A stretch of DNA of 64,000 nucleotides from assembly GCF_030929615.1 (NCBI RefSeq), contig NZ_JAVFVU010000001.1, forward strand, positions 124,001-188,000. The letters run 5' to 3'. The translations under genes were made by a program, and so were the position numbers. The DNA is from Dyadobacter sp. LHD-138 (GTDB taxonomy: Bacteria > Bacteroidota > Bacteroidia > Cytophagales > Spirosomataceae). The notes beneath the pieces were generated by a model. That model had not been told where the DNA came from. It searched no databases and saw only the letters and a list, made by a program, of their open reading frames with translations. Position 1 is the first letter of the stretch; each line of letters starts with the position of its first letter. Below are positions 52,751-62,348 of the stretch, one piece after another.

Positions 52751-53647
52751 ATGGAACAAGTAGAGAGAATAGATACCGTGAAGCAGTACAACAATTGGGT
52801 GGGAGCTGATACGCTGCATCCCTTGGTCAGTGTGGTCAATTTTAACGAAATACCTACCGTACAATATTTCAGACGCCTTATGGGCGTTTATGCGGTGTTT
52901 CTAAAAAATATTAAGTGCGGCGATATGATATATGGTTGCCAGCCGTACGACTATGAAGACGGCACGCTGGTATTTGTTTCTCCGGGACAGGTATATGGAA
53001 TTGACAGTAAGGGAAAAGTTACCAAACCATCAGGTTATGCTTTGGTTTTCCACCCGGATTTGATTGCAGGCACACATTTAGGAAAAATCATCAAAGAATA
53101 TTCGTTCTTTTCCTATGCGGTAAACGAAGCTTTGCATTTGTCAAAGAGAGAGAGACACACGATTGTCGATTGCTTTGAAAAGATCAGAACCGAGATAGAC
53201 CAAAACATTGACAAACACAGTAAAACACTCATCGTTTCCAACATCGAATTATTTCTCAACTACTGTATGCGGTTTTACGACCGGCAGTTTATCACACGCA
53301 GCAATGCGAACAAAGATATTCTGGTACGTTTTGAAGATTTACTAAACGATTATTTTAAATCGGGAAAGGCGCAAACATTAGGTCTGCCAAGTGTAGCGTA
53401 CTGTGCCGAAATGCTCTATCTGTCTCCCAACTATTTTGGCGACCTCATTAAAAAGGAAACAGGAAACACGGCCCTGGATTTTATCCAAACAAGGCTAATT
53501 GACGAAGCAAAGGTAAAAATCTTTGAAGCCCATACTTCATTGGGCGAAATTGCCTTCCAACTTGGCTTTAAATATCAGCAGCATTTCACCCGCCTTTTTA
53601 AACAAAAAACCGGTGTTACGCCCAATGAATACCGGAGTTTAATTTAA
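52751..53647 (+). CDS. AraC-family transcriptional regulator
   Basis: A 298-residue regulator. The N-terminal cupin-like sensor (about 30-150: YEDGTLVFVSPGQVYGID) is followed by a C-terminal double HTH (about 195-295: LPSVAYCAEMLYLSPNYFGD, IAFQLGFKYQQHFTRLFKQK, GVTPNEYRSL). It is divergent from the decarboxylase/cyclophilin/acetyltransferase operon, which is therefore its likely target. Confidence 0.93.
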   Translation: MEQVERIDTVKQYNNWVGADTLHPLVSVVNFNEIPTVQYFRRLMGVYAVFLKNIKCGDMIYGCQPYDYEDGTLVFVSPGQVYGIDSKGKVTKPSGYALVFHPDLIAGTHLGKIIKEYSFFSYAVNEALHLSKRERHTIVDCFEKIRTEIDQNIDKHSKTLIVSNIELFLNYCMRFYDRQFITRSNANKDILVRFEDLLNDYFKSGKAQTLGLPSVAYCAEMLYLSPNYFGDLIKKETGNTALDFIQTRLIDEAKVKIFEAHTSLGEIAFQLGFKYQQHFTRLFKQKTGVTPNEYRSLI

Positions 53648-53781
53648 GTTGCTTTCTTTTCACAAAAACGGATAAAAGCTTCACTCGACGGTTTTTGTCC
53701 ATTCTTTTAATTTAACCCCATAGTAAAATTATGGTGCTAATTATTTTTCCTCAAAACAGCTAAGCGACCCGGATAATCTAT

Positions 53782-54243
53782 TCATACATCTTGTCTCTCT
53801 ACCGAAATATATGTTTTGAGCACATACTTCCAGGGTACAAAGAGGATAGGTAAGATCACCAGGACAAATGCAGCTGTCATTCCTTCTGCCGGGGAACCGG
53901 CCAGCGTACCTGAATTCCATAAAGGGTATGCCACCATCATCAGCCAAATCAGCTTATAGGAAATTTCCAGGAATAAAATAGGTAGCAGTTTTAATGGTTG
54001 CAATATCCCTAAAAAAGCCAGGAGCGAGAAAGATGCCCAAACAGACCATGCCATCGCTTCATTAGACTCCCATACTCCTGTATGGGTGAAAATATAAGTC
54101 CAAACATCCTTGCCAAGAACAAAGAACATCAATAGGTACAGGAGCCTTAAGCAATAAATATTGATCAGTGGGACTCCCTGCCAAAGTTTAGCATTGGATC
54201 TAAACAGTGAAATGATTCGCTCGACTAATTTTCCGGTGTTCAT
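53782..54243 (-). CDS. Hypothetical membrane protein (4 TM)
   Basis: A 153-residue integral membrane protein with about four helices (YCLRLLYLLMFFVLGKDVW; AWSVWASFSLLAFLGILQPL; LFLEISYKLIWLMMVAYPLW; AAFVLVILPILFVPWKYVL). The ATG at 54243 is chosen; an upstream TTG would add 16 polar residues. No family is recognised. It may share a transcript with the TPR gene 121 bp upstream. Confidence 0.7.
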   Translation of the reverse strand: MNTGKLVERIISLFRSNAKLWQGVPLINIYCLRLLYLLMFFVLGKDVWTYIFTHTGVWESNEAMAWSVWASFSLLAFLGILQPLKLLPILFLEISYKLIWLMMVAYPLWNSGTLAGSPAEGMTAAFVLVILPILFVPWKYVLKTYISVERQDV

Positions 54244-54364
54244 GGCGTTGTTTGATTTGTTACCTTTCAATTTAGACAACTGCCTGATCAATAGCGACTA
54301 CAATTATTATGAGTGGTTTGAACTAAGGATGGGAGTACTATCAATTAATCGCTCTCCATAAAAA

Positions 54365-54934
54365 TTATTTCATATCTTTAATTCTCTCCCTAATTTCCAA
54401 TGGTAAAAGCTGTGGATCAATCTTGTCAGTGAGAGCTTGAAACTTTTTCGCACTATCCATTTGCATTGCTTCCAGGTATGCAAAAGTCAACTTTGAGCAG
54501 GTTTCTCCCCTCGAAGAATCAAGCTGATACGACCGCCTGAAATAAAATATGCAGCTATCAAGTTCCTTTCTATCACTGGTTTGCATATAACTATTGCCAT
54601 ACGCCTGACCTGTAGATGCCCATACAAGCGGATTAACCGGGTTGAACCCAAGTGATTTTTTGAATAACGGAAGTGCTTCTTTATGCTTTATATTGTTACC
54701 GAGTAGGTTTCCAAAACCCCAGTATACATCTGCGTTCATGCTGTCCAATAGCCACGCCTGGTTAAAACGCATCATCGCAGTGTCTTTGACGTTTTGATTA
54801 AAGTAATCCCACGCTCTTGCAACCCGATCTTGTGCTGCCTTTTTTCTGTCACCTTGAAACGCTGCGCTCATTTCCGTAATGAAAGCTACATCCGCCGCAA
54901 ACTGTTCCGGGCATTTAACAGAATTTCCAAACAT
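54365..54934 (-). CDS. TPR-repeat protein
   Basis: A 189-residue helical protein with two or three tetratricopeptide-like repeats (AWDYFNQNVKDTAMMRFNQA, GNNIKHKEALPLFKKSLGFN). No signal peptide is present. An in-frame stop directly precedes the ATG, so an N-terminal signal may have been lost, or the protein is cytosolic. TPRs mediate protein contacts; the partner is unknown. Confidence 0.72.
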   Translation of the reverse strand: MFGNSVKCPEQFAADVAFITEMSAAFQGDRKKAAQDRVARAWDYFNQNVKDTAMMRFNQAWLLDSMNADVYWGFGNLLGNNIKHKEALPLFKKSLGFNPVNPLVWASTGQAYGNSYMQTSDRKELDSCIFYFRRSYQLDSSRGETCSKLTFAYLEAMQMDSAKKFQALTDKIDPQLLPLEIRERIKDMK

Positions 54935-55529
54935 TGGTAGTCAATTAATTTGCTCAGGACAGTTTGAAATCCTGGTGCAAGAGGCAGAAACATACTGTAA
55001 ACTTAGCAGAATCTGTATTTTAATTAATGGGCAACTGGATTGCATATAGACTAAATTTGCCATGAAGATAGTCCAAAATAAAAAATGCCAAGCATATACG
55101 CATTTTTAAATTTAAAGATTGGATTATATCTTAAAAACCTTCCTTAGTGAACCTTATAGCCGGCAGTATAAGCACAAAACTTTAATACGGGAATCTGAGG
55201 TTTTGTGAGAATAGATTATACGTACAGACCATTTTAACAAATCAATAACAGTACCTATTCTCGGTCAATAAAGATTGGTAAATTATAGAGAGATAAAATT
55301 GGTCTTCCTGAAATTCTATCCATGAATATGACCATTGGATTTAACACAGTCTTAACTAACCCTGGTTTCCTAATACGGTAGTTATTTACAGGATCTCATA
55401 AAAACCACCCATCCAGAGTTGGGGTTACACACTTTTTTAATTTATAGGGCCTGATGCAATTATACATTCCAACGAATTTCTTTCAAATCTTGTCCCAGGT
55501 AAGTACTTTCACTTTACACAAACAACGCC
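54935..55529. other. Gene-free region
   Basis: About 590 AT-rich bases. One weak hairpin, CACAAAAC (55173-55180) with GTTTTGTG (55200-55207), is the only structure seen. No gene, remnant or repeat can be supported. Confidence 0.45.
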
Positions 55530-55904
55530 ATGAAAACCCGTAACCTTTCATTGCTTTTAACCTTATCTCTCACAACTTTGCTATGCTCATGCGTGGATGA
55601 AGACAATGAGCGGGGCGTGATCTGCACGGAAGAATTCAGATCTGCATTACTAAATGTGCCCGGTGATCCGTTGACAGAATCTTACTCGATCCGGTTGTCC
55701 AACGCAGACACGATCCGCCACTTAGCCAATTCCGATCTGAGGCCCGGCTATTACCTTGTCCTAGATGACAACTACCAGCCGAAACTAGAAAACCAGCAGG
55801 ATACTTTCCGATTCATAGGCAAACGCGGCAGCGAAGTAGTCGTTTCCGAGGATTACATTTTCAAAGCCGACAAGTGTCACATTACCAAAGTGAGCGGCAA
55901 ATGA
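55530..55904 (+). CDS. Hypothetical lipoprotein (124 aa)
   Basis: A 124-residue protein with a strong lipoprotein signal (MKTRNLSLLLTLSLTTLLCS, lipobox LCSC). The small mature domain has three Cys (GVICTEEF, DKCHITKV and the lipid-bearing one) and LNVPGDPLTESYSIRLS. Family not recognised. It is flanked on both sides by long gene-free stretches. Confidence 0.7.
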   Translation: MKTRNLSLLLTLSLTTLLCSCVDEDNERGVICTEEFRSALLNVPGDPLTESYSIRLSNADTIRHLANSDLRPGYYLVLDDNYQPKLENQQDTFRFIGKRGSEVVVSEDYIFKADKCHITKVSGK

Positions 55905-56384
55905 GAGCTTTGAGTTTTCCATGATGCCCCGTTCCGAAGCTGCATTCACAGCAGTGTTACCTGAATAAGCTCAACTGCTTTCCGAATCTCAGATATACTG
56001 GAGAATTCGGAGCCACTGATCACCACAATCCGGAAGTTGAAGTCAGGCTGTTTCGGCTGAAATGGACTCGCTTAAATAAATGGTTAACAATTATTTAGCA
56101 CATGCTGGACGAATGTCTACTGATGGTCAATGCTTCCGAATTCTCCAAATACCTACACCGGCGAGTATATTTTTCAGAAAAGGTATATTTTCAACCCTTC
56201 GATATTGACCATACTCAAAGATGCCACAGCGATTTATTCGAGGCATAACAAGTCTAAGCAATGCAAATGGCAAACAACAATAGATAAAGAATCCTTTTCA
56301 TAAAGTTAATATTGTTTTGGTTTTTGTAATATCTTTTCCTATTTCATATTCCTTCTGACTTGAATGAAGGGAAGTAATTGACTT
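55905..56384. other. Gene-free region with a short inverted repeat
   Basis: GGAGAATTCGGA (56000-56011) recurs inverted as TCCGAATTCTCC (56135-56146). Two short frames touch it: one on the minus strand ending at 55934 (NFRIVVISGSEFSSISEIRK) and one of 48 codons from 56102. Neither is recognised and both may be gene remnants or chance. Confidence 0.35.
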
Positions 56385-57122
56385 ATGAACTATAAAGAAA
56401 CCAAACCGCATCCAGCCTTAGGTGACTATATTGATGCCTTTTGGATCACAACAAACAACGAAAGCAGCCCGATATCCGAAAAAATTTTACCTGACGGCTG
56501 TGTTGACATCATTTTAAATCTGGGCGAGGATTGTAAGACCGACAATGGACGCTTCGATATTAAAAATGGGGAAACCTGTTTGGTGGGAACGATGCGACAA
56601 TTTAAAATAACTGAATTGAAAGCTGAAACCAAACTTTTGGGTGTACGCTTCAAACCATCGGCCTTTTCCGCATTCTATAAATTCTCCTCGCTGCATGAGG
56701 CAACCGACAAAACCATCGGGTTTGAGAAAAAACTATCCCCCGACTTCGGTCAGGTTATTACCGGCTCCTTCGATTATCTCAATCAGTTCTTTATTGAAAA
56801 GCTAGTTCCACATCCAACACCTATTCTTATGCAGGTGATAGCCGACATTGAAAAACATAAGGGCACAATCAGTGTGTTTGAATTGGCAAACAGGCATTTC
56901 ACCACGGTAAGGCAACTAGAACGGCATTTCAAACAGCATATTGGGGTCAGTCCCAAGGAGTTCATTAACATAATTCGCTTTCAGTTTGTGCATGCTGCGA
57001 TCCGGGAAAAATCATCCGGAAAAAGCATGTTAGAGATCGCCTTTGAACATGGTTATTACGACCATGCCCATTTGGCCAATACCATAAAACACTACACGGG
57101 AGTTACGCCTACCGAGCTATAA
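56385..57122 (+). CDS. AraC-family regulator (DUF6597-type N-terminus)
   Basis: A 245-residue regulator. The N-terminal domain (about 8-110: PALGDYIDAFWITTNN, ILPDGCVDIILNLGE, LLGVRFKPSAFSAFY) is the DUF6597-like sensor common in Bacteroidota AraC proteins. The C-terminal HTH is at 150-245 (FTTVRQLERHFKQHIGVSPK, IAFEHGYYDHAHLANTIKHY). It lies 71 bp upstream of a VOC-family gene on the same strand and may regulate it. Confidence 0.92.
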   Translation: MNYKETKPHPALGDYIDAFWITTNNESSPISEKILPDGCVDIILNLGEDCKTDNGRFDIKNGETCLVGTMRQFKITELKAETKLLGVRFKPSAFSAFYKFSSLHEATDKTIGFEKKLSPDFGQVITGSFDYLNQFFIEKLVPHPTPILMQVIADIEKHKGTISVFELANRHFTTVRQLERHFKQHIGVSPKEFINIIRFQFVHAAIREKSSGKSMLEIAFEHGYYDHAHLANTIKHYTGVTPTEL

Positions 57123-57193
57123 ATTTTGTCGTATTTTTCCAAAGTTTGGATAAGCATTGTCAATTACATTTGCATAAACAATCTAAAGACATT

Positions 57194-57556
57194 ATGGAAA
57201 ACATTCCTGCACAGAACAAACTAAGGCACGCACAAATCCAGTACATCGAATTTCTCTCGAAGGACATTCAACTGATCAAAAGATTTTATACAGAATGTTT
57301 CGATTGGACCTTTACTGACTTTGGCCCTGATTACACCGCTTTTGAAGGCGACTATGTTGATGGTGGTTTTACTTCGGGCAACCCCGCAAAAGGAAGCATA
57401 TTAGTCGTCCTTTATTCAGAGGATATCGAAACGACCCGGCAAAATATTATTAAAGCTGGTGGTGTAATAGCGAAGGACATTTTCAGTTTCCCTGGTGGCA
57501 AACGTTTTCAGTTTATAGATCCGGATGGCAATGAGCTGGCGGTCTGGTCTCAGTAA
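57194..57556 (+). CDS. VOC-family (glyoxalase/bleomycin-resistance-like) protein
   Basis: A 120-residue protein (ATG 57194) with two beta-alpha-beta-beta-beta halves. Landmarks are QYIEFLSKDIQLIKRFYTEC, WTFTDFGPDYTAFEGDYVDG and FSFPGGKRFQFIDPDGNELAVWSQ; the terminal Glu is a usual metal ligand. Members bind or modify small molecules such as antibiotics or aldehydes, but the substrate is unknown. The closely spaced AraC gene upstream suggests induction by a signal. The 260 bp after it contain no clear gene. Confidence 0.9.
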   Translation: MENIPAQNKLRHAQIQYIEFLSKDIQLIKRFYTECFDWTFTDFGPDYTAFEGDYVDGGFTSGNPAKGSILVVLYSEDIETTRQNIIKAGGVIAKDIFSFPGGKRFQFIDPDGNELAVWSQ

Positions 57557-57821
57557 ACCACCCAATTTAACTAGTATAAAAAGGACAGCGAGTTTAATGA
57601 AGATGCCATGGCTGTGGCAAAGGATTTGCAAAATTTAAAGAAGATATTAGAACACTAGACAATGCTTTTTTGAAATACTTGGTACTCGAAGGTAAGATCA
57701 ATATGCCCCATGATTTCTCTGAACTTTTTGCGGCCTGGACGGGGCCCTATCCGAACCCCTAATACGATTTCTGACATTTCCGGATACCCTGAAAATCGTG
57801 CAGCGGATAAGATATATGATT

Positions 57822-58952
57822 TTAAATAATCGGTCTTTCAGGTATTTCCAGCTTATACCCCTTCCCATGAACATTCGTTATTCTCAGTTCAGGATCATGG
57901 CTTAATTTCTTTCGAAGTTTCGACACAAACATGTCCAGGCTGCGACCGGTGAAGACCCCTTCGTTGATCCAGACTTCCTGCATCAGCGTTTCGCGGGGGA
58001 TCAGTTCACCGAAATTTTTGTGGAGCAACTCCAGAACCTTGCATTCTTTGTCCGTAAGACTAATCACCTCGCTTCCCAAAAGCAAGCGCTGCCCCTTCAC
58101 GTTAAATAAAAAACTTCCGAGCGCAGCCAATTCCGGAACGGACTCTTTTATTATAGCGTAGTTTTGATTCTGCCCGGGCACCGGTTTTAAATTTTCCCAA
58201 AAACGCCCAATCAACAAGGTAACACCCAGCAACACCAGAATGCCGCCATAAACCACGTGGATTAATGGATAGTCAAAGGTTGTCGTTTTTAATTCTTCAA
58301 GTTTTGGATTGACTTCCTTAGGATCCATTTTAACGGACTTGAGTTCTTCAGCCCGTTGGTCAAAGGCTGCCGTTTTAAATTCTTTAAGTTTTGAATTGAC
58401 TTCCTGAGTACCCACTTTAACTGATTCAGTCAGCTGGTCGATGTCAGCTTTCTTCTGTTTTACGTTCTCATAAAAATCCGGAAAGGCAAATTCGATCGTG
58501 TAACAACCCCGGGGCTGACTTCTGCCGCTGCAAGCCAGGATGTCTGGCGAGGTATTATTGACCTGGAAACCATAGACGATGCCGCCTTTCATGCAATCAT
58601 GTACTGTAACGGTGTAACCAGAAGGGAACTCTGTTTTGGGAAGTAAGCCCTGTGACAGCACCATGAGCGAATCGTGGTTAAAAACGAATTCATTTTCGAA
58701 CCTGAGCAGAAATGTGCCTTCTTTAATCTCGGTAACAGGCAATACACGTGAGGTTGAGTCACCAGCCTGCTGCAGCAACCGATGACCAGCTTGACGGATA
58801 ATGAGGTTTATTTGCTTCGCCCTGATGTCTCGGCTGGAACGTTCTGTGAAAGACGAGGCGATAAAAAAAATAGCAAGCATCACCGTGGCAATGCCGGACC
58901 CCACCACCAACCGGTTAGTGAAAAAGCCAGTAAAAGCAGAATTTACACGCAT
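57822..58952 (-). CDS. Membrane-anchored winged-helix (OmpR-type) regulator
   Basis: A 376-residue protein with membrane segments near 14-34 (FTNRLVVGSGIATVMLAIFF) and 231-252 (VVYGGILVLLGVTLLIGRFW) enclosing a roughly 200-residue periplasmic domain. This has a Cys pair (VHDCMKGG, ACSGRSQPRGC) and a duplicated charged segment (EVNSKLKEFKTAAFD / EVNPKLEELKTTTFD). The C-terminal, cytosolic part (285-370) is a Trans_reg_C winged helix (ISLTDKECKVLELLHKNFGE, FTGRSLDMFVSKLRKKLSHD, NVHGKGYKLEI). It has no receiver, so it resembles ToxR/CadC one-component regulators with inverted domain order. It is divergent from the Asp-box protein gene. Confidence 0.85.
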   Translation of the reverse strand: MRVNSAFTGFFTNRLVVGSGIATVMLAIFFIASSFTERSSRDIRAKQINLIIRQAGHRLLQQAGDSTSRVLPVTEIKEGTFLLRFENEFVFNHDSLMVLSQGLLPKTEFPSGYTVTVHDCMKGGIVYGFQVNNTSPDILACSGRSQPRGCYTIEFAFPDFYENVKQKKADIDQLTESVKVGTQEVNSKLKEFKTAAFDQRAEELKSVKMDPKEVNPKLEELKTTTFDYPLIHVVYGGILVLLGVTLLIGRFWENLKPVPGQNQNYAIIKESVPELAALGSFLFNVKGQRLLLGSEVISLTDKECKVLELLHKNFGELIPRETLMQEVWINEGVFTGRSLDMFVSKLRKKLSHDPELRITNVHGKGYKLEIPERPII

Positions 58953-59001
58953 TTACATTTCTTTTTACAATTGATTTACAAGGAGCAGCAACCCGGGTGC
59001 C

Positions 59002-59009
59002 TACATTTG
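59002..59009 (+). promoter_or_regulatory. Bacteroidota -7 element (TACATTTG)
   Basis: An exact TAnnTTTG match 57 bp before the ATG of the Asp-box protein gene, in the 113-bp divergent region shared with the membrane regulator. Confidence 0.45.
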
Positions 59010-59065
59010 GATATGTAAAGTTAAAAACAATTTTATTCTATTATTTCACCAAACCAATTTTAGTC

Positions 59066-60079
59066 ATGAAAATCCATAGCCTTGCTTTTTTGCTCCTTTT
59101 CCAATTCTCATTTGCCTTTGATCAGGCTTTGGAATTCCCACAGTCGTCCTCACTCCCGGATAGTAAGCAAAAACAAAAAAGGGATAAGGCAGGAGCTGCA
59201 AACATCATTTTTAAGTCTACAGATGACGGACAGACATGGCAGGACATCAGCGAAGGACTGCCTGAAAATTTGTCGGAAAATGGTATTCCTAGAGAAGGTT
59301 TCTATGCAAATGATAATGGAATCTATCTGCATACTGGAAATGAGATGTATCACAGCAAAGCAAATTCCAGAACTCCTTTTTGGGAAAAAGAGATTTCTCC
59401 AGACAACCTTGGCAGCATTGTCCCTGGTAGGACCGGAATGCTTGCATTCAATTACAGTGGCCAGTTTTTACAAAAAATAAACGGAACGAGTGTATGGTCG
59501 CCTATATACACGAATTTTCCAGGAAAAGGGGTACGCACCGTTTTTAAAACTGCCGGAGGCACAGTTTTCATCTGCTCCGACTCCAGCCTTTCTAAATCCA
59601 CCGACGGTGGAGAAACCTGGAAACATTTTCATACTGAAGGCTGGGTAAGGACATTTGTAGAGTCAAACGGTGTACTCCTGGCAACCAGCCAGAGGGGGAT
59701 AATAAGATCAACCGATGATGGTGAAAGCTGGGAGTCGGTGATTAGCGAGGGCGGTGTTGGCATCACTGTAGAACGTATCAAAGGTGGATTTGCCGCGATC
59801 ACTTGCAATACAGAGACGGAGACCAGAAGAGTACGGACATCATACGACGGTGGTAAAACCTGGCAGCCGATCGATGCTGACCTCCCCCCAAGCCTCTATA
59901 TTGCCTCAATTACCGAGGTTGGTGCATACATGTTCTGTGGTCATCCTGCCGGGATTTATAGATCGTCAGACAAGGGAAAAACATGGCAACTGTTACTGCC
60001 TGCTATACAAGATAAAGTCTTCAACTTATCTGTTTCTGGCAACGTGATTTATGCCATACCAAGAGGTGGAGGATGTTGA
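59066..60079 (+). CDS. Secreted BNR/Asp-box beta-propeller protein
   Basis: A 337-residue exported protein (signal KIHSLAFLLLFQFSFAF). The ATG at 59066 is chosen over 58997 because it starts the signal. At least five Asp-box repeats of the S-x-D-x-G-x-T-W type are visible (STDDGQTWQ, STDGGETWK, STDDGESWE, SYDGGKTWQ, SSDKGKTWQ), giving a propeller like sialidase/YCF48 folds. No catalytic Arg triad or Tyr/Glu pair of a sialidase is evident, so a binding rather than hydrolytic role is likely. Divergent from the membrane-anchored regulator. Confidence 0.87.
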   Translation: MKIHSLAFLLLFQFSFAFDQALEFPQSSSLPDSKQKQKRDKAGAANIIFKSTDDGQTWQDISEGLPENLSENGIPREGFYANDNGIYLHTGNEMYHSKANSRTPFWEKEISPDNLGSIVPGRTGMLAFNYSGQFLQKINGTSVWSPIYTNFPGKGVRTVFKTAGGTVFICSDSSLSKSTDGGETWKHFHTEGWVRTFVESNGVLLATSQRGIIRSTDDGESWESVISEGGVGITVERIKGGFAAITCNTETETRRVRTSYDGGKTWQPIDADLPPSLYIASITEVGAYMFCGHPAGIYRSSDKGKTWQLLLPAIQDKVFNLSVSGNVIYAIPRGGGC

Positions 60080-60172
60080 AAATTCATGAGAGCAATTCTA
60101 AAATTTATGCCCAGTCATATGGAAGATCCCCATTTCTTTAATGAAGGCCTTGCATTAGCAAAAACAAAGACA

Positions 60173-60189
60173 CCCGATTGAAAATCGGG
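60173..60189. terminator. Hairpin between convergent genes
   Basis: CCCGATT (60173-60179) and AATCGGG (60183-60189) form a perfect 7-bp stem with a GAA loop; ATATTTTTTC follows 10 bp later on the plus strand. It sits between the Asp-box gene and the convergent FG-GAP gene. Confidence 0.5.
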
Positions 60190-60329
60190 ATAAGCATGAT
60201 ATTTTTTCAACTTGAAATAATTCAGCGGTTGAAAGGTAGAAATTCATAGGAGTTCTATCATCGTATGATCCAAAACAAAAAAAGGAAGAGTGATGGCTAC
60301 CCGGTAACGTAAGGTCATGAATAAAACAG

Positions 60330-62348
60330 TTATTTAGTTTTGACGATGTTCAGTTTATTGATTTGAATTGGCCCGGAATTAATGGCAGTTAGCAGCCATT
60401 TTCCCTGGTTGGCACCTTTGAAAAAAGTGCTTTTCCGGGCGTCCCCCTGGATCATTAACCCACTTTCCGAGCAACTAACAGATTTAAAATCTCCTTTACC
60501 GTTACCTAGCAGCAGCAGTCCGGTCGACGCTTTCTGCCTGCCCATATTTACTTCATTGGGATAAAAATTACCGGTCAATACCACATCCTGATGTCCATCT
60601 GCATTCACATCCCCAGTCACAATCCCGAATACCGGCGATTTTTGCGCCTCAACAGACAATGCATGGACCATAAAATTTCCGTTGCCGGTGTTTTCAATGT
60701 AGGCACTTTGCAGGTAAGTCGCTTCGGCGCTGTGCGCGCCTTTTAGCTCCTCATTGGAAAGCAGTTCGTCGAAAGTTACTTTGGCATAGTCGGCATAATG
60801 CGGGAATTTTCTGCGAAACTGGATCACCTGCTGATTCAATGCGTCGCGGGGAACACTTGGATAACGTTTACCCTGAATAAAATAACCCATTAATGGATCG
60901 AAAGTGCCATCACCGTTGAAATCCTTCGCTACGATTTTGATTGGTTCTTTTTGTGAAGCACGGTAAAAAGTATTCAACCCTTCATTCCCCGCAATGAAAT
61001 CAATGTCGCCGTCGTGATCAAAATCGCTGGCAGCCAAACTGTTCCACCAGCCGGTAAACTGGTTTAAGCCGTTCGCTGCTTTTTGTGAATGCAATGATCG
61101 ACCTTTTTTATTTTCAAAAATCCTGATAGGCATCCACTCCCCTACAAGCACGAGATCATCAAATCCATCCTGATTGATATCTGCCCACAAAGCGCTGCAA
61201 ACCATACCAATATCGAGTAGCTCCGGGCAAAATTCCGAGGTTACATTGGTAAAATGCGGCTCGCCCCCTTTGGAATCGTTCCTAAGCAGATAGCTGCTGG
61301 CAGGCAGCGGATATTTGCCCGGAATGCTGCGACCGCCAATGAAAATATCCAGATCGCCGTCTTTGTCAAAATCGTTGGTTACTATGCAGGAGCTGCTTAA
61401 TGAAAGTTCCGGTAATGCTGTATTGCGTGCGGGCTGGAAGTTTCCGGTGCCATTATTTAAATACAATTGAACTTTGTAAAATGCTTTTTCGGTCACCGGC
61501 AGCTCATTTCCTCCATTTGATACCAGTAAATCCAGGTCCCCGTCCTTATCCGCATCCAGGAAAACGGCGGCGGTGTTTTCATGTAGAGAATCCTGGGAAA
61601 CGATGCGTTTTTCAAAATGGCCTCCCGCTTTTTGCAGAAAAATAGTGGGCTTGCCTGCCCGGTAACTTCCTCCGGCAAAAATATCTTCCAAACCGTCGCC
61701 ATTCACATCGCCAGTCGCAATTACAAAGCCGCTTTTTGATAACATTTTGTGCATGGTTGCCGTCTGCTTGAAATCGACAAAATTGCCCTCAGAATGCTTA
61801 AAGTCGAGATTTAAATGATTGGTAATATCCGTAAAATAGGATTGCTGTGGCTTTGGCAAAACAGATTTCCCGGGTTCTATTGCTTTTTTCTGGTTTAGAA
61901 CCAACCGCTTGTTTGCCTTAATTTTGTACAGTTTTTGAGATTTCCCTCCGGGCCAGACTACTTCCAGACTATCGATCTGTTTTTTATCCCCAATACCAAA
62001 ATGTACTACGGGATCCACAGACGATTGGAATCCTCTCACCACACTCAGCTCGGCATATTGCGGATCTTTACCAGTCCAAATTGTTACCTTACTGCCAATT
62101 CCGGAAAGGTTACCTTTTTCACCCTTCAATGTAACGTTCAGAAAATTTGATTTCCCTTTTTCTCTGCTGTTGTTTTGATAGATAAAAGCTTCTGAATCAA
62201 TATTATTAACAACTAAATCCAGATCTCCGTCGCCGTCCATGTCTGCATAGGCGGCCCCATTGGAGTAGGAAAGCTTGTCGAGTCCCCAATCGTGGGAGGC
62301 ATTAAAAAAAAGTAAGGTTACCCGTGTTTTGGTAGGCATAGTTGGCAA
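60330..62348 (-). CDS. FG-GAP/VCBS + ASPIC surface protein, C-terminal part (frameshifted)
   Basis: About 660 residues form the C-terminal half of a large Bacteroidota surface lipoprotein. After the junction it reads FNASHDWGLDKLSYSNGAAY and has Ca-binding FG-GAP/VCBS motifs (ADMDGDGDLDLVVNN). An ASPIC/UnbV domain follows (GSKVTIWTGKD ... VHFGIGDKKQIDSLEVVWPG), then more VCBS repeats (DVNGDGLEDIFAGGSYR, DADKDGDLDLLVSNGG, DFDHDGDIDFIAGNEG). The TTG start at 62348 and the first dozen residues are artefacts of the frameshift at 62304-62311. Intact relatives of about 1,100 residues follow SusD genes, as here. Confidence 0.87.
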   Translation of the reverse strand: MPTMPTKTRVTLLFFNASHDWGLDKLSYSNGAAYADMDGDGDLDLVVNNIDSEAFIYQNNSREKGKSNFLNVTLKGEKGNLSGIGSKVTIWTGKDPQYAELSVVRGFQSSVDPVVHFGIGDKKQIDSLEVVWPGGKSQKLYKIKANKRLVLNQKKAIEPGKSVLPKPQQSYFTDITNHLNLDFKHSEGNFVDFKQTATMHKMLSKSGFVIATGDVNGDGLEDIFAGGSYRAGKPTIFLQKAGGHFEKRIVSQDSLHENTAAVFLDADKDGDLDLLVSNGGNELPVTEKAFYKVQLYLNNGTGNFQPARNTALPELSLSSSCIVTNDFDKDGDLDIFIGGRSIPGKYPLPASSYLLRNDSKGGEPHFTNVTSEFCPELLDIGMVCSALWADINQDGFDDLVLVGEWMPIRIFENKKGRSLHSQKAANGLNQFTGWWNSLAASDFDHDGDIDFIAGNEGLNTFYRASQKEPIKIVAKDFNGDGTFDPLMGYFIQGKRYPSVPRDALNQQVIQFRRKFPHYADYAKVTFDELLSNEELKGAHSAEATYLQSAYIENTGNGNFMVHALSVEAQKSPVFGIVTGDVNADGHQDVVLTGNFYPNEVNMGRQKASTGLLLLGNGKGDFKSVSCSESGLMIQGDARKSTFFKGANQGKWLLTAINSGPIQINKLNIVKTK

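Noticed and set aside
53662..53698. ACAAAAAC/GTTTTTGT hairpin after the AraC gene
   Set aside because: The stem is only 8 bp and A/T-rich with a 21-nt loop, too weak to call a terminator.
56000..56146. Inverted 12-bp repeats GGAGAATTCGGA as ends of a small mobile element
   Set aside because: Only 12 bp match, the interval is about 120 bp, and no target-site duplication or transposase is seen.
57557..57821. Possible gene remnant after the VOC gene (for example LDNAFLKYLVLEGKIN)
   Set aside because: The fragment has no start, no recognisable family and is interrupted by stops; chance cannot be excluded.
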